From the NCBI RefSeq assembly GCF_000348985.1, contig NC_035922.1:186001-250000 (forward strand): 64,000 nt of DNA, in the 5' to 3' direction. A program made the position numbers and the translations under genes. Shown one piece after another: positions 9,984-20,609 of this stretch. Within the stretch, counting starts at the first letter, position 1, and every line of letters begins with the position of its first letter. Under the pieces are notes generated by a model that was given only the letters and a program-made list of their open reading frames with translations, ran no database searches and had not been told where the DNA came from. This stretch comes from Huiozyma naganishii CBS 8797 (lineage: Eukaryota; Ascomycota; Saccharomycetes; Saccharomycetales; Saccharomycetaceae).

Positions 9984-12032
9984 ATGTCTGAAAGTACAAA
10001 GGACGCTTTTTCCCAAGACGGGCTTGATTTGCAAACGCTGTTTGTGAGGGCAATTCCATTTGCTGTTACTGACGAGCAGTTGACTGAATTTTTCGCGAAC
10101 TTTGCACCCACGAAGCACGCGGTTGTTGTCAAGGATGTCAACAAGAAGTCCAGAGGGTTTGGGTTTGTGAGTTTTGCGAGCGAGGAGGATACTAAAGAAG
10201 CTCTTTTGAAAGCGAGAAAGGAAAAATTGAACGGTCAACTATTGAGAGTGGATATTGCTAAGAGAAGAGAGCGTAACAAGAGGAAAGAAGATGCCTCTAA
10301 CGGTATTGCTGCCCCCAAACCAGAACACAAAGAGAAGAGAACATATGGTGACGAGGATGATCAGTTCAAGGGTAAACCTAAATTGATCATTAGAAATATG
10401 CCGTGGAGTTGCCGTGACCCAAACACATTGAAAAATATTTTTGGTAGATTTGGTACTGTTGTCGACGCACACATTCCTAGAAAGAGGGATGGTAAACTTT
10501 GTGGATTTGCCTTTGTTACTATGAATAAGATCTCCAACTGTAAGAACGCTTTGGAAAACACTAAGGACTTGAAAATAGACGGTAGACAAGTTGCCGTCGA
10601 TTTTGCTGTTCAAAAGAACAGATGGGAGGATTACAAGGACGCCAAAACAGAAAATAAAGAGGATGATAATGAGGAGGCTGAAGAAACTTTGTCCAAGAAG
10701 AAGCGTAGCCAAAGTGAAGAATCTACATCTGATTCAGATGAAGACAGCGAAGATAGCGAAGAAGACAGCGAAGATGAAGACGAGGAAGCCGAGGAGAAGA
10801 AATGGGAGGCCAAGAAATCGGCCGATGGTCCGAAAAATATGAGGGAGGATTATTCCATCTTTATCCGTAACGTTCCTTACGAAGCTACTTCTGAATCTTT
10901 GGCTGAGCATTTTGCCAAGTTCGGTCCAGTAAAGTATGCTTTGCCTGTTTTCGATAAAGAAACAGGTCTGGCTAAAGGTACTGCCTTTGTTGCCTTCAAG
11001 GATGAGACCGCCTATAAATTTTGTGTCGACCACGCACCAGCGGCTGGGACGACCTCGCTGTTAATTGATGATGATGTCATGCCCGAATACGTCTATGAAG
11101 GTCGTGTGTTATCTGTCACACCAACGCTACAAAGAGAGGAGGCCAATTTCAGGGCCGAAAAGAATGCAGAAAAAAGGAAGGAGTTCCTCGGCAAAGCCCC
11201 TGGCGAGCGTGACAGACGTAACCTATTTCTACTGAATGAGGGTAAGGTGACAGAAGGTTCGAAACTTGGGCAGTTATTGTCGACCAAGGACATGGAAATT
11301 AGGGAGCAATCGTACAAATTAAGAGTGGAACAGCTGAAGAAGAACCCATCTCTACATTTATCTTTGACAAGATTGGCTATCAGAAACTTGCCAAGAGCTA
11401 TGAATGACAAGACATTGAAGGCTTTGGGTCGTAAAGCTGTAGTTCAATTTGCAACCGAGGTGAAGAACGGTGAAAGGCATCCTCTAAGTCAAGAAGAAAT
11501 TGTGAGATCTACCAAGGAGAAATATAAACTTTTGTCACCTGATGAAATCACACAGTTAAAGAAGAAGGACAAGAAACACGGTATTGTCAAGCAAGCCAAA
11601 GTTATCATGGAGGTGAAGAACTCGACCGTTGGTAGAAGCAGGGGTTACGGTTTCATTGAATACAAGGACCACAAACATGCATTGATGGGTCTCAGATGGT
11701 TGAATGTTCACGAGGTGACACAAGCTGAAGCATTAGAAGGTTTAACCGAGGAGGAGAAGAAGAGCATCGACTACGATGGGAGTAAAAACAGACGTCTCTG
11801 TGTAGAGTTTGCCATTGAAAATTCCAATGTAGTAAAAAGAAGAAGAGACAATCTCACCCAAGCGAAGGCTAACGCTAAGAGGAAATTGGAGGAAAAGGAT
11901 GCTCGCGGGAAATCAGACGAAGAGTCCAGTAAAAAACAGAAACTCGAGGACGACTCCAAGAAAGACGGGATGAACTCCGACATCAAGAGACTGATTGGGA
12001 TCAAGAGGAAGAGAAAGCAAGGCAAGAAATGA
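9984..12032 (+). CDS. NOP4: Nucleolar RNA-binding protein Nop4 (four RRMs)
   Basis: Nop4 is needed for 60S subunit assembly and early pre-rRNA processing in the nucleolus. The 682-residue protein (Sc 685) has RRM1 near residues 16-95 ([10 protein letters not shown] ... RGFGFVSF), RRM2 near 130-210 ([11 protein letters not shown] ... CGFAFVTM), an acidic Glu/Asp/Ser tract at about 235-280, RRM3 near 290-385 ([11 protein letters not shown] ... KGTAFVAF) and a split RRM4 from about 470 ([10 protein letters not shown] ... RGYGFIEY). The tail is Lys-rich (KRKRKQGKK). The start at 9984 (MSESTKDAF) is the first true ATG in frame. Confidence 0.95.
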   Translation: MSESTKDAFSQDGLDLQTLFVRAIPFAVTDEQLTEFFANFAPTKHAVVVKDVNKKSRGFGFVSFASEEDTKEALLKARKEKLNGQLLRVDIAKRRERNKRKEDASNGIAAPKPEHKEKRTYGDEDDQFKGKPKLIIRNMPWSCRDPNTLKNIFGRFGTVVDAHIPRKRDGKLCGFAFVTMNKISNCKNALENTKDLKIDGRQVAVDFAVQKNRWEDYKDAKTENKEDDNEEAEETLSKKKRSQSEESTSDSDEDSEDSEEDSEDEDEEAEEKKWEAKKSADGPKNMREDYSIFIRNVPYEATSESLAEHFAKFGPVKYALPVFDKETGLAKGTAFVAFKDETAYKFCVDHAPAAGTTSLLIDDDVMPEYVYEGRVLSVTPTLQREEANFRAEKNAEKRKEFLGKAPGERDRRNLFLLNEGKVTEGSKLGQLLSTKDMEIREQSYKLRVEQLKKNPSLHLSLTRLAIRNLPRAMNDKTLKALGRKAVVQFATEVKNGERHPLSQEEIVRSTKEKYKLLSPDEITQLKKKDKKHGIVKQAKVIMEVKNSTVGRSRGYGFIEYKDHKHALMGLRWLNVHEVTQAEALEGLTEEEKKSIDYDGSKNRRLCVEFAIENSNVVKRRRDNLTQAKANAKRKLEEKDARGKSDEESSKKQKLEDDSKKDGMNSDIKRLIGIKRKRKQGKK

Positions 12033-12239
12033 TTTGATACTTAAACAGTTCGACCTTTTATCACCCTTTTCTATTGGATTTTGTATACTAGACGCATAAT
12101 CATGCACATATATTTGTATATGTTTATTGAATTTAATCATTTATGGTGATATGTAACCAATGCAGTGGCTGTGAATGCAATTTCTATTTAATGCTGCAAG
12201 AATGTATCCCCTTTCCCCCAAGTCCGTCAGAATCCACGG

Positions 12240-13979
12240 TTAGCGACGCTTTTTTCGAGAGGGCTCCACGTTTCTCGATTTCGATGGGATTCCGTTTCCT
12301 GATACTGCAGCGGCAGCAGCGGCCGCAGCCGCGAGAATCCTCCTATTTACCCCCAAACCTCCCAGAGTAGCCGTGCCTGTATTGTTTGAAGAGGACTGTG
12401 TCTGTGAGGAGACGTTCTTTGATTTATAGGCGCTGCCTAGATTCATTATGTCGTTGTCATCCGTGTGGATACGTCTGGCCGGATATTTGTAGTTCAGGCC
12501 TTCAAAAATGCTGTCAGAGACTGGGTAGTCGCCATTCGTAAAGTAGTTGTGATCCAGTGCGTCGCTTGCGTCTATTCTGCTAATTGGGTCGTATGCTAAC
12601 AGTTTATAGAGCAAATCCAACAGGTTTTTATCCCTCCCACCGGTGGAATGATACCAACCTGCTAGATTTTCTCTATATTTTGGAAATTTCGAGAAAGCCT
12701 CGTATTCTGGGTATCTATGCAGATGAGCCCAGTTTTTCGACGTTGGTGAGCCTAGCACTTCCAAGATCTTTTGTAATTGGTTAGCTTGGAAGGGCACACT
12801 TTTCTTTGAATCCATTTTTGCCTCCTCACCTTTGAAGATAGGTTGGAGGTTTACCAGTTCTGCGAATATGCAACCCACTGCCCATATATCGATCGCCGGT
12901 GTGTAATGTCGAGCGCCTAAGAGCAGTTCAGGTGCTCTGTACCAGATGGTCACCACTACTTTATCCCCAGTGTAGAGTGTTTGAAGAAGGTTAGAGAATT
13001 TTCTCGCCAGACCCAGGTCACCGATTTTAACGCACCCGTCGACGGTGACCATGATGTTTGCCGGTTTCAAGTCTCTATGAAGCACCCAATTCTGGTGTAG
13101 ATACGAGACCCCGTCCAATATCTGCCACATAATTGACCTGATCATTCTCGGTGGAATCGCTCTCTTCTTCGGGTGTGAGTGGTAGTGTATAATCTGCAGG
13201 AGGTCGTGCTCCGCGTATTCGTACACCATGTAGATGTTTTTCCTTTCCAAGAAGATTTCCACCAGTTTTGTGAGGTTTCTGTTATCCAGTTCTCTACACA
13301 GAGACATTTCCCTGCATGCACTCTGCGAGATCCCTACGTAGTGCAGTTGTTCTATGCCCTCCTTTTCCGTTTTGAACTTCTTGATCGCAAAATACGCCGG
13401 TAACGACTTCTTCGTGACGTTGCTCTTGGCGGAGACCGCGATTTTGTCGCCATCCATGAGGGCCACTGAATCCAAACTGCCCCCAATGGAATCTTTATCT
13501 TCCCCGTATTTTGAATCTGTGGAACCGTTCCCCTGCTGCCCGTCTACATCGATGTCCATAAGATCCTTCCCCACATCGTTACCGTCCCCTGCGGGGAACC
13601 CATCCCCAATAGCGACCCCGTCGTTACTCACTGTACTAGCGTTCCCCTCTTCCTTTTTATTCTTCGCCTTGTAAACTTTACCGTACGTACCAGCAGCGAT
13701 GTATCCGATGATCTCGTATTTTTCCAAGACAGAGACCCTCATACGGTCCTTCCGCGCCTTGTAGGGACCAATCGCAAACACATCGTTGTTAGCCATAAGC
13801 ATCGGCGTCTTCCCATGCACGGTGCTCGCCATATTTCTCTTCGAACTCAGCTGTGTCTGCAGGTGCGTCTGATTCTGCCACAATGACCCCTGCTGGTGCT
13901 GCTGTTGCTGTGATTGTTGCCCAGAAGACCTAATACGACTGTCGTACAACCCATTATTTCTTTCATTTCCATTGAACAT
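12240..13979 (-). CDS. SSN3: Mediator cyclin-dependent kinase Ssn3/Srb10 (CDK8)
   Basis: Ssn3 with cyclin Ssn8 forms the kinase module of Mediator and phosphorylates the Pol II CTD and factors such as Gcn4 and Ste12. Seen are the glycine loop [15 protein letters not shown], a long low-complexity insert in the N-lobe, the CDK8-type helix [23 protein letters not shown] in place of the usual DFG, and [19 protein letters not shown]. The C-terminus [23 protein letters not shown] is nearly as in Sc, with a run of nine Ala. The start at 13979 (MFNGNER) aligns with Sc MYNGKDR and has A at -3; an in-frame ATG at 14000 would add 7 residues. 579 residues (Sc 555). Confidence 0.95.
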   Translation of the reverse strand: MFNGNERNNGLYDSRIRSSGQQSQQQQHQQGSLWQNQTHLQTQLSSKRNMASTVHGKTPMLMANNDVFAIGPYKARKDRMRVSVLEKYEIIGYIAAGTYGKVYKAKNKKEEGNASTVSNDGVAIGDGFPAGDGNDVGKDLMDIDVDGQQGNGSTDSKYGEDKDSIGGSLDSVALMDGDKIAVSAKSNVTKKSLPAYFAIKKFKTEKEGIEQLHYVGISQSACREMSLCRELDNRNLTKLVEIFLERKNIYMVYEYAEHDLLQIIHYHSHPKKRAIPPRMIRSIMWQILDGVSYLHQNWVLHRDLKPANIMVTVDGCVKIGDLGLARKFSNLLQTLYTGDKVVVTIWYRAPELLLGARHYTPAIDIWAVGCIFAELVNLQPIFKGEEAKMDSKKSVPFQANQLQKILEVLGSPTSKNWAHLHRYPEYEAFSKFPKYRENLAGWYHSTGGRDKNLLDLLYKLLAYDPISRIDASDALDHNYFTNGDYPVSDSIFEGLNYKYPARRIHTDDNDIMNLGSAYKSKNVSSQTQSSSNNTGTATLGGLGVNRRILAAAAAAAAAVSGNGIPSKSRNVEPSRKKRR

Positions 13980-14396
13980 TGTCCCCTCTTCTCCATCCAT
14001 TCACAGAGAATAGCACGCAGAAAAACCGGGCAAAAACAGATACCCACACACTCCGAAACGCTATCTTCTCTCTCTCTCTCACCTAAACCTAACCGGTCAC
14101 CCACCTAAACGCAGCGTAGTATATACCTCAAGGCAATATAGACAAACCGATCTCCTCCCATGCCTCTGCGCATCCAACTGTTCACCGTCACTGCCAAATT
14201 TAACGCTGCAAAATGAAAACTAATATCACGTGATGCGTAGATCGCTTACTGGGACCCGCTGGACCCGGTGCCAAGGTCCGACTACGGCTCAACCTTCGCG
14301 ATGTATATCTATACTATGTATCTATACACACTCTATGGGTCCCTTACGGTGCAATTGAGTCCTCCTGCGTTAGAAATCTGCTTGTATTTGGGGAAG
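13980..14396. other. Intergenic: SSN3 promoter and MRX11 3' flank
   Basis: 417 bases. Contains a short TC repeat near 14067-14080 and a palindromic ATCACGTGAT (Cbf1/E-box type) at 14225-14234, about 250 bases upstream of SSN3. Nothing else is recognised. Confidence 0.6.
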
Positions 14397-14981
14397 TTAT
14401 TTCCTTCGGGCGGAAGCGAGTTTCTGGAAGGGCATCGTGAGGTATCTCCCCATGTACGGTGCCCCCCACAGGCTGATAAATATGCGGACTGGGCCGAGCA
14501 GTTTCACCAGGGAGTAAGCGACGGCGCCCGTAAGGATGAGGCGGTGTTTTTCGAATTGCCCGTATCTGTCGCCGACGAGTCTTTCTATGGCATCGTTGCA
14601 ACGAGAGAGCAGTTCGTATTGGGACAAGTCCCAGTTCTCCATCAAGGGGAACGTGTAGAAAAGGTACCATGGTGCGAAAAGTGGTACTATTGCGGTGATC
14701 TCGTGGAGGATGAAGAAGGACGTCACTGTCGGGATTGTGCCGGACTCGGATAAACGAGCAAAATACTTCTCGAACCGTGGGTGGGTGCTCAACCGGGTCA
14801 TCAGCTTCGACTTTGAGATAATCTTCCGCATTCGCTGCTCGCGGCGTTGCTCAGGTGAATCCGATGCGGATGCGTTGGAGGGCGCAGTACAGTGGAAACC
14901 TCGAACCAGCGAAAGGCATCGCGTACTACTTCTTACTCCGATCGCAGAACGAGAAACACTCACACCGACGTACTTCAACAT
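14397..14981 (-). CDS. MRX11: Mitochondrial protein of unknown function, YPL041C/Mrx11 type
   Basis: The 194-residue protein matches the expected size of YPL041C (201) and lies between SSN3 and ISM1, as in Sc. The N-terminus is rich in Arg, Ser and Ala without acids until about residue 42, as for a mitochondrial presequence. Two hydrophobic segments follow: SFFILHEITAIVPLFAPWYLFYTF (about residues 90-113) and LILTGAVAYSLVKLL (about 148-162), so it is probably an inner-membrane protein. In Sc the orthologue is reported among proteins linked to mitochondrial gene expression. No catalytic motif is seen. Confidence 0.82.
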   Translation of the reverse strand: MLKYVGVSVSRSAIGVRSSTRCLSLVRGFHCTAPSNASASDSPEQRREQRMRKIISKSKLMTRLSTHPRFEKYFARLSESGTIPTVTSFFILHEITAIVPLFAPWYLFYTFPLMENWDLSQYELLSRCNDAIERLVGDRYGQFEKHRLILTGAVAYSLVKLLGPVRIFISLWGAPYMGRYLTMPFQKLASARRK

Positions 14982-15188
14982 CTAGTGGTTCGCAGTTCTG
15001 AACTGTAGCGAACTGCAGGGTGGAGCAGCAGCAGACACTTGCTAGCAATGTAGTAACGAACGCTGCATCGCTTCTCTGTACGAAACGAAAATAGTCACAG
15101 GAACAAAGAGCAGTTTACGAAGAGATCGACGTATTTGTCTAGAGAACAATGGCACTGAGTGACATATTTACAAGGTTACTGGGCCATG

Positions 15189-18100
15189 CTACACGCGGTT
15201 ATATACATCGGTGGATACTGGGTTGCAGGTGTCCGTGCACCTGTGGCACAGTTTTTGCTGCGCTGTTGCGTTGTATTTCCAGCATCTGGGGCACTGGTGC
15301 AGAGTGCTCTTGTGCGCTTGGACGGCTACTACGCTGTCGCTGCCAGGTATATGCACGGCGTTGCCGTGCTCTGCGCCGAGGTCCTCCACAGCGTGGATGC
15401 TCACGGCGGCCACTTGGAGCAAGTCCTCCAACTCTTGTGCGTTTATTTGAATGTTATCTCTCTTTCTGATGTACACGTCGACTGAAAGTTGCCCAGGTTT
15501 CGTGATATCCGGTGCAAAATCTTTAAACTGCTCCTTGAAGACAGCCAAGATCTGCATATCTATTGATCGGAACCTGTTGCATTCCTCTCGAGACTCTTCC
15601 AATGCACGGGAGAAATCAGGGAGGAGAAGTCGCATCGGCGAGATGCCCGCCATGTTGGAATGATCGAGCCAATCGCAGGGCACATTATTCCATACTTCTT
15701 GCACCAACATTGGCAGTATCGGCGCCAATAGGGCCCTGTAGGTATTCAAAATGTGGAATAGCGTTGTATGGATCTGTCGTCTCTTTAGCGACGCCTCTGG
15801 GTCACAGTACAATGAGTCTTTGCAGATATCAAAATACAGCGACGATAACTCGTTGTTAAGGTGAAACTGCAGCGCACCAAGCACTTTTCCGAAATTGAAA
15901 GTTTCGTAGTTCTGCTTCGCATTCGAAACCAGGTCCTGTAACGTGAACAGGATGTACTTATCCACAGGCCGCAATTGCTCGATGGGGAGTAGAATTGGGC
16001 GCTGACTGGTGTTCAAGTTACCCAACAGAAATTTGAAAGTTAGTCGCAGCTTCTTCAAAGAATCGTTGATTCTGTGCATTACCGTCGAACCGCATGTGAT
16101 ATCGTTTGTGAAATCGGATTGGGCTACGAAGTAGCGCAACCCGTCAACACCCACTGCGGGGAGTTCCACTTTTGTGTTGCCCCGAATCACATCTTTTGGT
16201 GAAATGACATTGCCGATGGATTTAGACATCTTTATACCTTTGGAATCGAGTATGAAACCGTGCGTTATTAAATGGTGGAAGGGAGCAAAAGGCGTCCCAC
16301 TTGAGGCTACTCTCGTCAACAAAGAACTTTGGAACCAACCCCTATGTTGATCTGAGCCCTCCAAATAAACGTTAGCCAGCTGCTCCGGACATTTGTCCAG
16401 TTTCAATACATCTCGATAAAAGTCTCTTAAAACGGTCCACGAACTGCCTGAATCAAACCATACATCCATAGTGTCCTTCCCCTTCACGTACTCATGGGCA
16501 ACGGACTTGTATTCATCGGGGAACCATTTTGAAATATCCTCCTCGCTCTCAAACCAGGAATCAATCCCGTCTCTCTCTATCACTGATATTACGTGGTCTA
16601 TCAAGTTAGAGTCCATCAATACTTTATCTGGTACCGTCTTGTGCTGGAAAAATGGGATGGGGACACCCCACGACCGTTGCCTTGAGATGCACCACTCGTT
16701 TCTGGTTTTAATGAAGGCCTCCAGCCGGTTGTGGCCTCTTAATGGTGTGTACTCCACGTTATGTAGACTAGACAATGCTAATTGCTTGATATCTGTCAAA
16801 TTGGTAAACCATTGCGGAGTTGATCTTATGATGACCGGTTTTTTCGATCTCCAGTCGTAAGGATACGAATGTGTATACGACTTTTGCTGAAAAAGCATAC
16901 CCTGCCCTTCAAGGAACTCAATAATATGGGTGGTCGTGGAGGACAATAAGACGTTTCTACCCTTCTGAGGGTCGTTAGGATCTTGTAAAATGGGGCGGAG
17001 TTCAGGCGAAACCTCATTCAGATCGTAGTTGCCCTCATGGTCTATAGGTGAGTATATCTGAAGATTATTTTGGATACCTACCATGTAGTCCTCGTTACCG
17101 TGACCCGGTGCTGTATGTACCAACCCGGTACCCGTAACATTCGTAACATGACCACCGGGCAAAAGTGGGAATTCTGTCGTACCACCCAAGCACATAGGGT
17201 TCGTGTATTTCAAGTTGGAAAGACATGCACCAGTGAATTCCGAGAGTATTTCATAATCTTGCGCGATACCTACCTGATCGAGCAAGTCTCGGGAAATTAT
17301 GAGGTACTCATCACGCTGCGAGAGGTGCACCAGGACGTACTCCATGCCATCGTTGTAGCATATTGCCTGATTGGAGAACAGAGTCCAAGGTGTACTTGTC
17401 CAAATCAAGCATTGGATGCGAGTATTCGGCGTGATAGGGGTCTTCAATGGGGCAAGTACAAGCAATCGCTGTTGCGAATCAGCGGTCAATGGGAACTTCA
17501 CGTATACTGTTTGAGACACATGATCTTCCTTATACTCCAGTTCGCTTTCAGCAAGCGCGGTCCTCGTCTCCGTGCCCCAGTACACTGGCTTATTTTGCCT
17601 CTTGATGAGCCCCAAATGGAACAACTGGGAGAACACCTTCAGTTGGTTAATCTCGAATTGCGCGTTCATAGTGATGTACGGATCCTCCCAGTCTGTGCAA
17701 ATACCAAATTGCGTGAATTGGTCTCTCTGTATCAATACGGTTTTCTCTGCGTGCCGCCTCGCAATGCTACGAATTTGCACTGGCGACATTCTTTTACCCT
17801 TATCGTTCTGCTTGATGGCCTTTAATTCGATCGGGAGGCCGTGGCAGTCCCACCCGGGCTTGAAATAAACGTGCCTTCCCTGTGCCAACAACTGGTACCT
17901 GACAATGATATCCTTCAAAACTTTATTGAGAGCGTGCCCCAGGTGCAGATCACCATTCGCGTAGGGCGGACCATCGTGTAGCACGAACAGCCGCTCAGCA
18001 GCGAACTTGAACCGTTCACTCGGGTCCTCAATACGAGAGATCTGCTCGACAAACTCTTGCAACTGTGCTTTATACACCTCTTGAGACGCCTGTGGGACAA

Positions 18101-18290
18101 GCTCCGCAAGAACCTTCTCCAGGTTCGGTCTTGTCGGGAAAGTGGTCTTGGGAAGATTCAAACTCCCCTGGAACGAATGCGAGGCGTACCGTCTAGCTCC
18201 GAGTCGCAATGCCCCAAGTGGGACTAACACCCCTCGACACAGCTGTATACTGACCAACAGACTCATCCAACGGCCAGCGGATGCTCTCAC
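15189..18290 (-). CDS. ISM1: Mitochondrial isoleucyl-tRNA synthetase
   Basis: Class I synthetase that charges mitochondrial tRNA-Ile. The 1033-residue protein (Sc 1002) has an N-terminal presequence-like region, the HIGH-type motif PPYANGDLHLGHALN near residues 110-124, WDCHGLPIELKA, the editing-domain segment TSTPWTLFSNQAI, DVWFDSGSSW, GSDQHRGWFQSSL, the KMSKS signature GIKMSKSIGN near 695 and a C-terminal zinc-binding pair CPRCWKYN ... CHRCTDTC. Met9 (MSLLVSIQL) is an alternative start. It is divergent from the next gene, with 160 bases between. Confidence 0.96.
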   Translation of the reverse strand: MRASAGRWMSLLVSIQLCRGVLVPLGALRLGARRYASHSFQGSLNLPKTTFPTRPNLEKVLAELVPQASQEVYKAQLQEFVEQISRIEDPSERFKFAAERLFVLHDGPPYANGDLHLGHALNKVLKDIIVRYQLLAQGRHVYFKPGWDCHGLPIELKAIKQNDKGKRMSPVQIRSIARRHAEKTVLIQRDQFTQFGICTDWEDPYITMNAQFEINQLKVFSQLFHLGLIKRQNKPVYWGTETRTALAESELEYKEDHVSQTVYVKFPLTADSQQRLLVLAPLKTPITPNTRIQCLIWTSTPWTLFSNQAICYNDGMEYVLVHLSQRDEYLIISRDLLDQVGIAQDYEILSEFTGACLSNLKYTNPMCLGGTTEFPLLPGGHVTNVTGTGLVHTAPGHGNEDYMVGIQNNLQIYSPIDHEGNYDLNEVSPELRPILQDPNDPQKGRNVLLSSTTTHIIEFLEGQGMLFQQKSYTHSYPYDWRSKKPVIIRSTPQWFTNLTDIKQLALSSLHNVEYTPLRGHNRLEAFIKTRNEWCISRQRSWGVPIPFFQHKTVPDKVLMDSNLIDHVISVIERDGIDSWFESEEDISKWFPDEYKSVAHEYVKGKDTMDVWFDSGSSWTVLRDFYRDVLKLDKCPEQLANVYLEGSDQHRGWFQSSLLTRVASSGTPFAPFHHLITHGFILDSKGIKMSKSIGNVISPKDVIRGNTKVELPAVGVDGLRYFVAQSDFTNDITCGSTVMHRINDSLKKLRLTFKFLLGNLNTSQRPILLPIEQLRPVDKYILFTLQDLVSNAKQNYETFNFGKVLGALQFHLNNELSSLYFDICKDSLYCDPEASLKRRQIHTTLFHILNTYRALLAPILPMLVQEVWNNVPCDWLDHSNMAGISPMRLLLPDFSRALEESREECNRFRSIDMQILAVFKEQFKDFAPDITKPGQLSVDVYIRKRDNIQINAQELEDLLQVAAVSIHAVEDLGAEHGNAVHIPGSDSVVAVQAHKSTLHQCPRCWKYNATAQQKLCHRCTDTCNPVSTDVYNRV

Positions 18291-18450
18291 CCTCCGTGCA
18301 ATTGTAGTCGCAGTTATTGTTGTTACTACTCTGACTCTAATTGACGAAATATCTCGAAGAATTGCATCTGATGCACAAGATGTCGCATCGCATCGGTTGC
18401 GGAGGGAGTGTTGGCGTGCCTCTGTGGATACCAGCGTCTGTGTCTCTACA

Positions 18451-19248
18451 ATGGATAAGTGCAGTGACTTGCGTGAGGCTCGTTTGCGCGGGCAACGAGG
18501 CCGTCTGGGCCGGTTTATGGTCGAGCAGTTTGTGAACGGTGTCGTTTACAAGTACGGCTGGATCGTGCAGTGTCCACAGCGGCTGCCCGTGGATCCTGAG
18601 CAGACGGCGAGGTTCTTCCAGTGTCTACTGCAGCGTGCCCAGTTTGCCGCTTCGCAATTCAAGACCGTCTGTTGCATCGTCATCAAGTTTCTCGAGAGTT
18701 GCGCGACGGAGAGTAACTACATGGTCGCGCTGAAGCACGACCTGCACAAACTGATCGTCACTGCGTTTGTGCTGAGCGTGCCCAATAACTACAGGAACGA
18801 CAAGGACAAGATGCTCTCCAGGGAGTCCTGCTACGCGCATTTCGCCCGTTTGACAGGGTTGTCCACAAGGGAACTGACAAACTGCTGCTCCGTAGTACGT
18901 CCCGTAATCATACGAAGGAACAGGCACAAACTTAAAGCCGCGCAACGACTCACGGCATCGTCGTTGGCGAGTCTCCACGGGTTGAATAACAGCATGACTC
19001 TGAACGATTTCAACGAGGGACGAGCATCCACCACCGGGTTGGCTTCAGCATTCCCGAACTACGCCTGCGGTCAAGAAGAAATAGACGGACGGTCCTCCAT
19101 CCCGAGCACGCCGAGTCCGACAGACGCACAGGCCAACGGGGCACGCCGTCCAGTGGACAATGGCAGCTACGTCTCCGGAGACGACATCGACCAGTTCAAC
19201 AAGGCGGGCAGAAGGCTCGTCGCAGAAAACTTTACGATAGTCCAGTAA
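18451..19248 (+). CDS. Uncharacterised protein, YPL039W position; possible cyclin-like fold
   Basis: The 265-residue protein sits between ISM1 and MET31, where Sc has YPL039W (unknown function, 316 residues); the orthology is by position. The ATG at 18451 is chosen because the longer frame overlaps the ISM1 coding region. Residues 20-140 (ending FARLTGLSTRELTNCC) look helical and resemble, by eye, the Pcl-type cyclin box segment where a helix pair is followed by a WxKISGLxxxEL-like stretch. The C-terminal third is Ser/Thr/Pro-rich and probably disordered. The cyclin resemblance is inference only. Confidence 0.7.
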   Translation: MDKCSDLREARLRGQRGRLGRFMVEQFVNGVVYKYGWIVQCPQRLPVDPEQTARFFQCLLQRAQFAASQFKTVCCIVIKFLESCATESNYMVALKHDLHKLIVTAFVLSVPNNYRNDKDKMLSRESCYAHFARLTGLSTRELTNCCSVVRPVIIRRNRHKLKAAQRLTASSLASLHGLNNSMTLNDFNEGRASTTGLASAFPNYACGQEEIDGRSSIPSTPSPTDAQANGARRPVDNGSYVSGDDIDQFNKAGRRLVAENFTIVQ

Positions 19249-19509
19249 GCATTACAGAATGAATACACACACACACACAGATGTAGGTACCGTCATCTGC
19301 TCCAGCATCAGCACCAGCAACGTCCACACCCATCGTCTGCAGCATTAACTCGAAACGCATTGAAATTTCGTTACTGCGTCGTTTTTGTTCACGAAACGCA
19401 GCGAAGAGGTCGAGACTGCTCATCGGGACGCATCGTGCAGAGTTGATCGGGTCTCTGCCTGTGTACGGGAGCCGCTGTTTGTCTGTGTGTGTGTGTTAGA
19501 CGTGACTGA

Positions 19510-20118
19510 ATGGGGCAGGTAACAGAGGAGACGACGTTTCTGAGACGGGTAGCGGACGCACTGGTCTCGACAAAACTGAATGATGATGCGGTAGACCCGT
19601 CCGTCAAAGAGTTGCTCACGAGGGTCCAGTGCCAGCAGGACGCTCAAGTAGACGGGTCGCCGACTCCTCGTGATGTGCAGAGGGCATTCCGGTTTGATCT
19701 GCGGGAGAAGTCCGAATCGGGCTCGTCGTTGGACGATTCCCACGGTATACCTGGTGGTGTTCACAAAGAGAACTCAACGGACAGTACAAGTACTGCCATC
19801 ACAGACAAAAATGGTAGCATTGTTGCGAACAATCTTGCTTATGCGGGGGCACAAGATTCTGGGGAGAAGTATCCCTGCGCGCAGTGCGAGCTTGAGTTTC
19901 TGCGACCTGGTGATCTGAGAAGGCATGAGAAAGCACACAGCATTGCATCCCCGCATATATGCTCTCGCTGCGGGAAAGGGTTTGCACGCAAGGACGCACT
20001 CAAGAGACACTTCAACACTCTGACATGCTCCAGGAACAGAAAGAAACTCATGAAAATGGCAGGCGACAACTTCGAGGCGCTCATAGCCAAAGCACAGCGT
20101 GACGGCATTAGTATATAG
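19510..20118 (+). CDS. MET31: C2H2 zinc-finger regulator of sulfur metabolism Met31/Met32
   Basis: Met31 and Met32 bind AAACTGTGG-type sites and recruit Met4 to methionine biosynthesis genes. The 202-residue protein (Sc Met31 177, Met32 191) has two fingers: YPCAQCELEFLRPGDLRRHEKAH (about residues 119-141) and HICSRCGKGFARKDALKRHFNTLTC (about 147-171), the second ending His-x5-Cys. A disordered Ser/Thr/Asp-rich N-terminal half precedes them. Neighbours (ISM1, YPL039W-like, EGD1) point to the MET31 copy rather than MET32, although MET32 lies next to BTT1 and PAM1 in Sc. Confidence 0.88.
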   Translation: MGQVTEETTFLRRVADALVSTKLNDDAVDPSVKELLTRVQCQQDAQVDGSPTPRDVQRAFRFDLREKSESGSSLDDSHGIPGGVHKENSTDSTSTAITDKNGSIVANNLAYAGAQDSGEKYPCAQCELEFLRPGDLRRHEKAHSIASPHICSRCGKGFARKDALKRHFNTLTCSRNRKKLMKMAGDNFEALIAKAQRDGISI

Positions 20119-20189
20119 TGCAGTATATCAGTATGTAATTTCCTCCCCCACCTCCGGCAAGAGAAAGAGTTCTCGCGCGGAGGCATCAT

Positions 20190-20609
20190 TCACAGTTCGG
20201 TAACTTTCTTGTTGTTGTTCTTCTTCTCCTCTTCAAACTCTTTGATTTTGACATCCAGTTGGTTCAACGCGAAATATGCCTCTGGTCCCAGCTGTGGGAC
20301 AACTTCTTGCAAGATATCGTCCAATTTTTTGGTGCTTGGCTTCCCATGGATCATAGAGACGTTGTAGTCTGCCGCACATTCGACTTTCTCCACCGGCTGG
20401 AAGTTTAGCACATTCCCGTTCTCGAAAAACAAGTTGGCCTCCTCAATCCCCTGCAATGGCACGGCGTCAAGTTTCAAAAGATGTTCGGATAACTTGGCGT
20501 CCACGACCGGCTCACCGACTTTCTTCGTCTGCTTCCGTCTCGTCCCACCGACTTTCCTCGTGGAGGAAAGTTTCTGAAGTTTGGCAAGTTTGGCCTGGTC
20601 AATTGGCAT
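20190..20609 (-). CDS. EGD1: Nascent polypeptide-associated complex beta subunit
   Basis: Beta-NAC binds ribosomes near the tunnel exit with Egd2 and protects nascent chains. The 139-residue protein has the ribosome-binding motif GGTRRKQTKK at about 21-30 and a diverged NAC domain (FFENGNVLNFQPVEKV ... NVSMIHGKPSTKKLDDILQEVVPQLG). It is shorter than Sc Egd1 (157): the acidic C-terminal tail is missing and replaced by a Lys/Asn stretch. In parts (MIHGKP) it looks more like Btt1. EGD1 is assigned by the neighbours MET31 and SVL3, but in Sc the sister track carries MET32, BTT1 and PAM1, so the copy is not certain. Confidence 0.85.
   Translation of the reverse strand: MPIDQAKLAKLQKLSSTRKVGGTRRKQTKKVGEPVVDAKLSEHLLKLDAVPLQGIEEANLFFENGNVLNFQPVEKVECAADYNVSMIHGKPSTKKLDDILQEVVPQLGPEAYFALNQLDVKIKEFEEEKKNNNKKVTEL

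Noticed and set aside
17070..17825. Plus-strand 251-codon frame
   Set aside because: It is a shadow of ISM1 on the opposite strand.
18142..18450. N-terminal extension of the YPL039W-like gene
   Set aside because: The extension overlaps ISM1 in antisense and has no independent support; the ATG at 18451 gives a compact protein.
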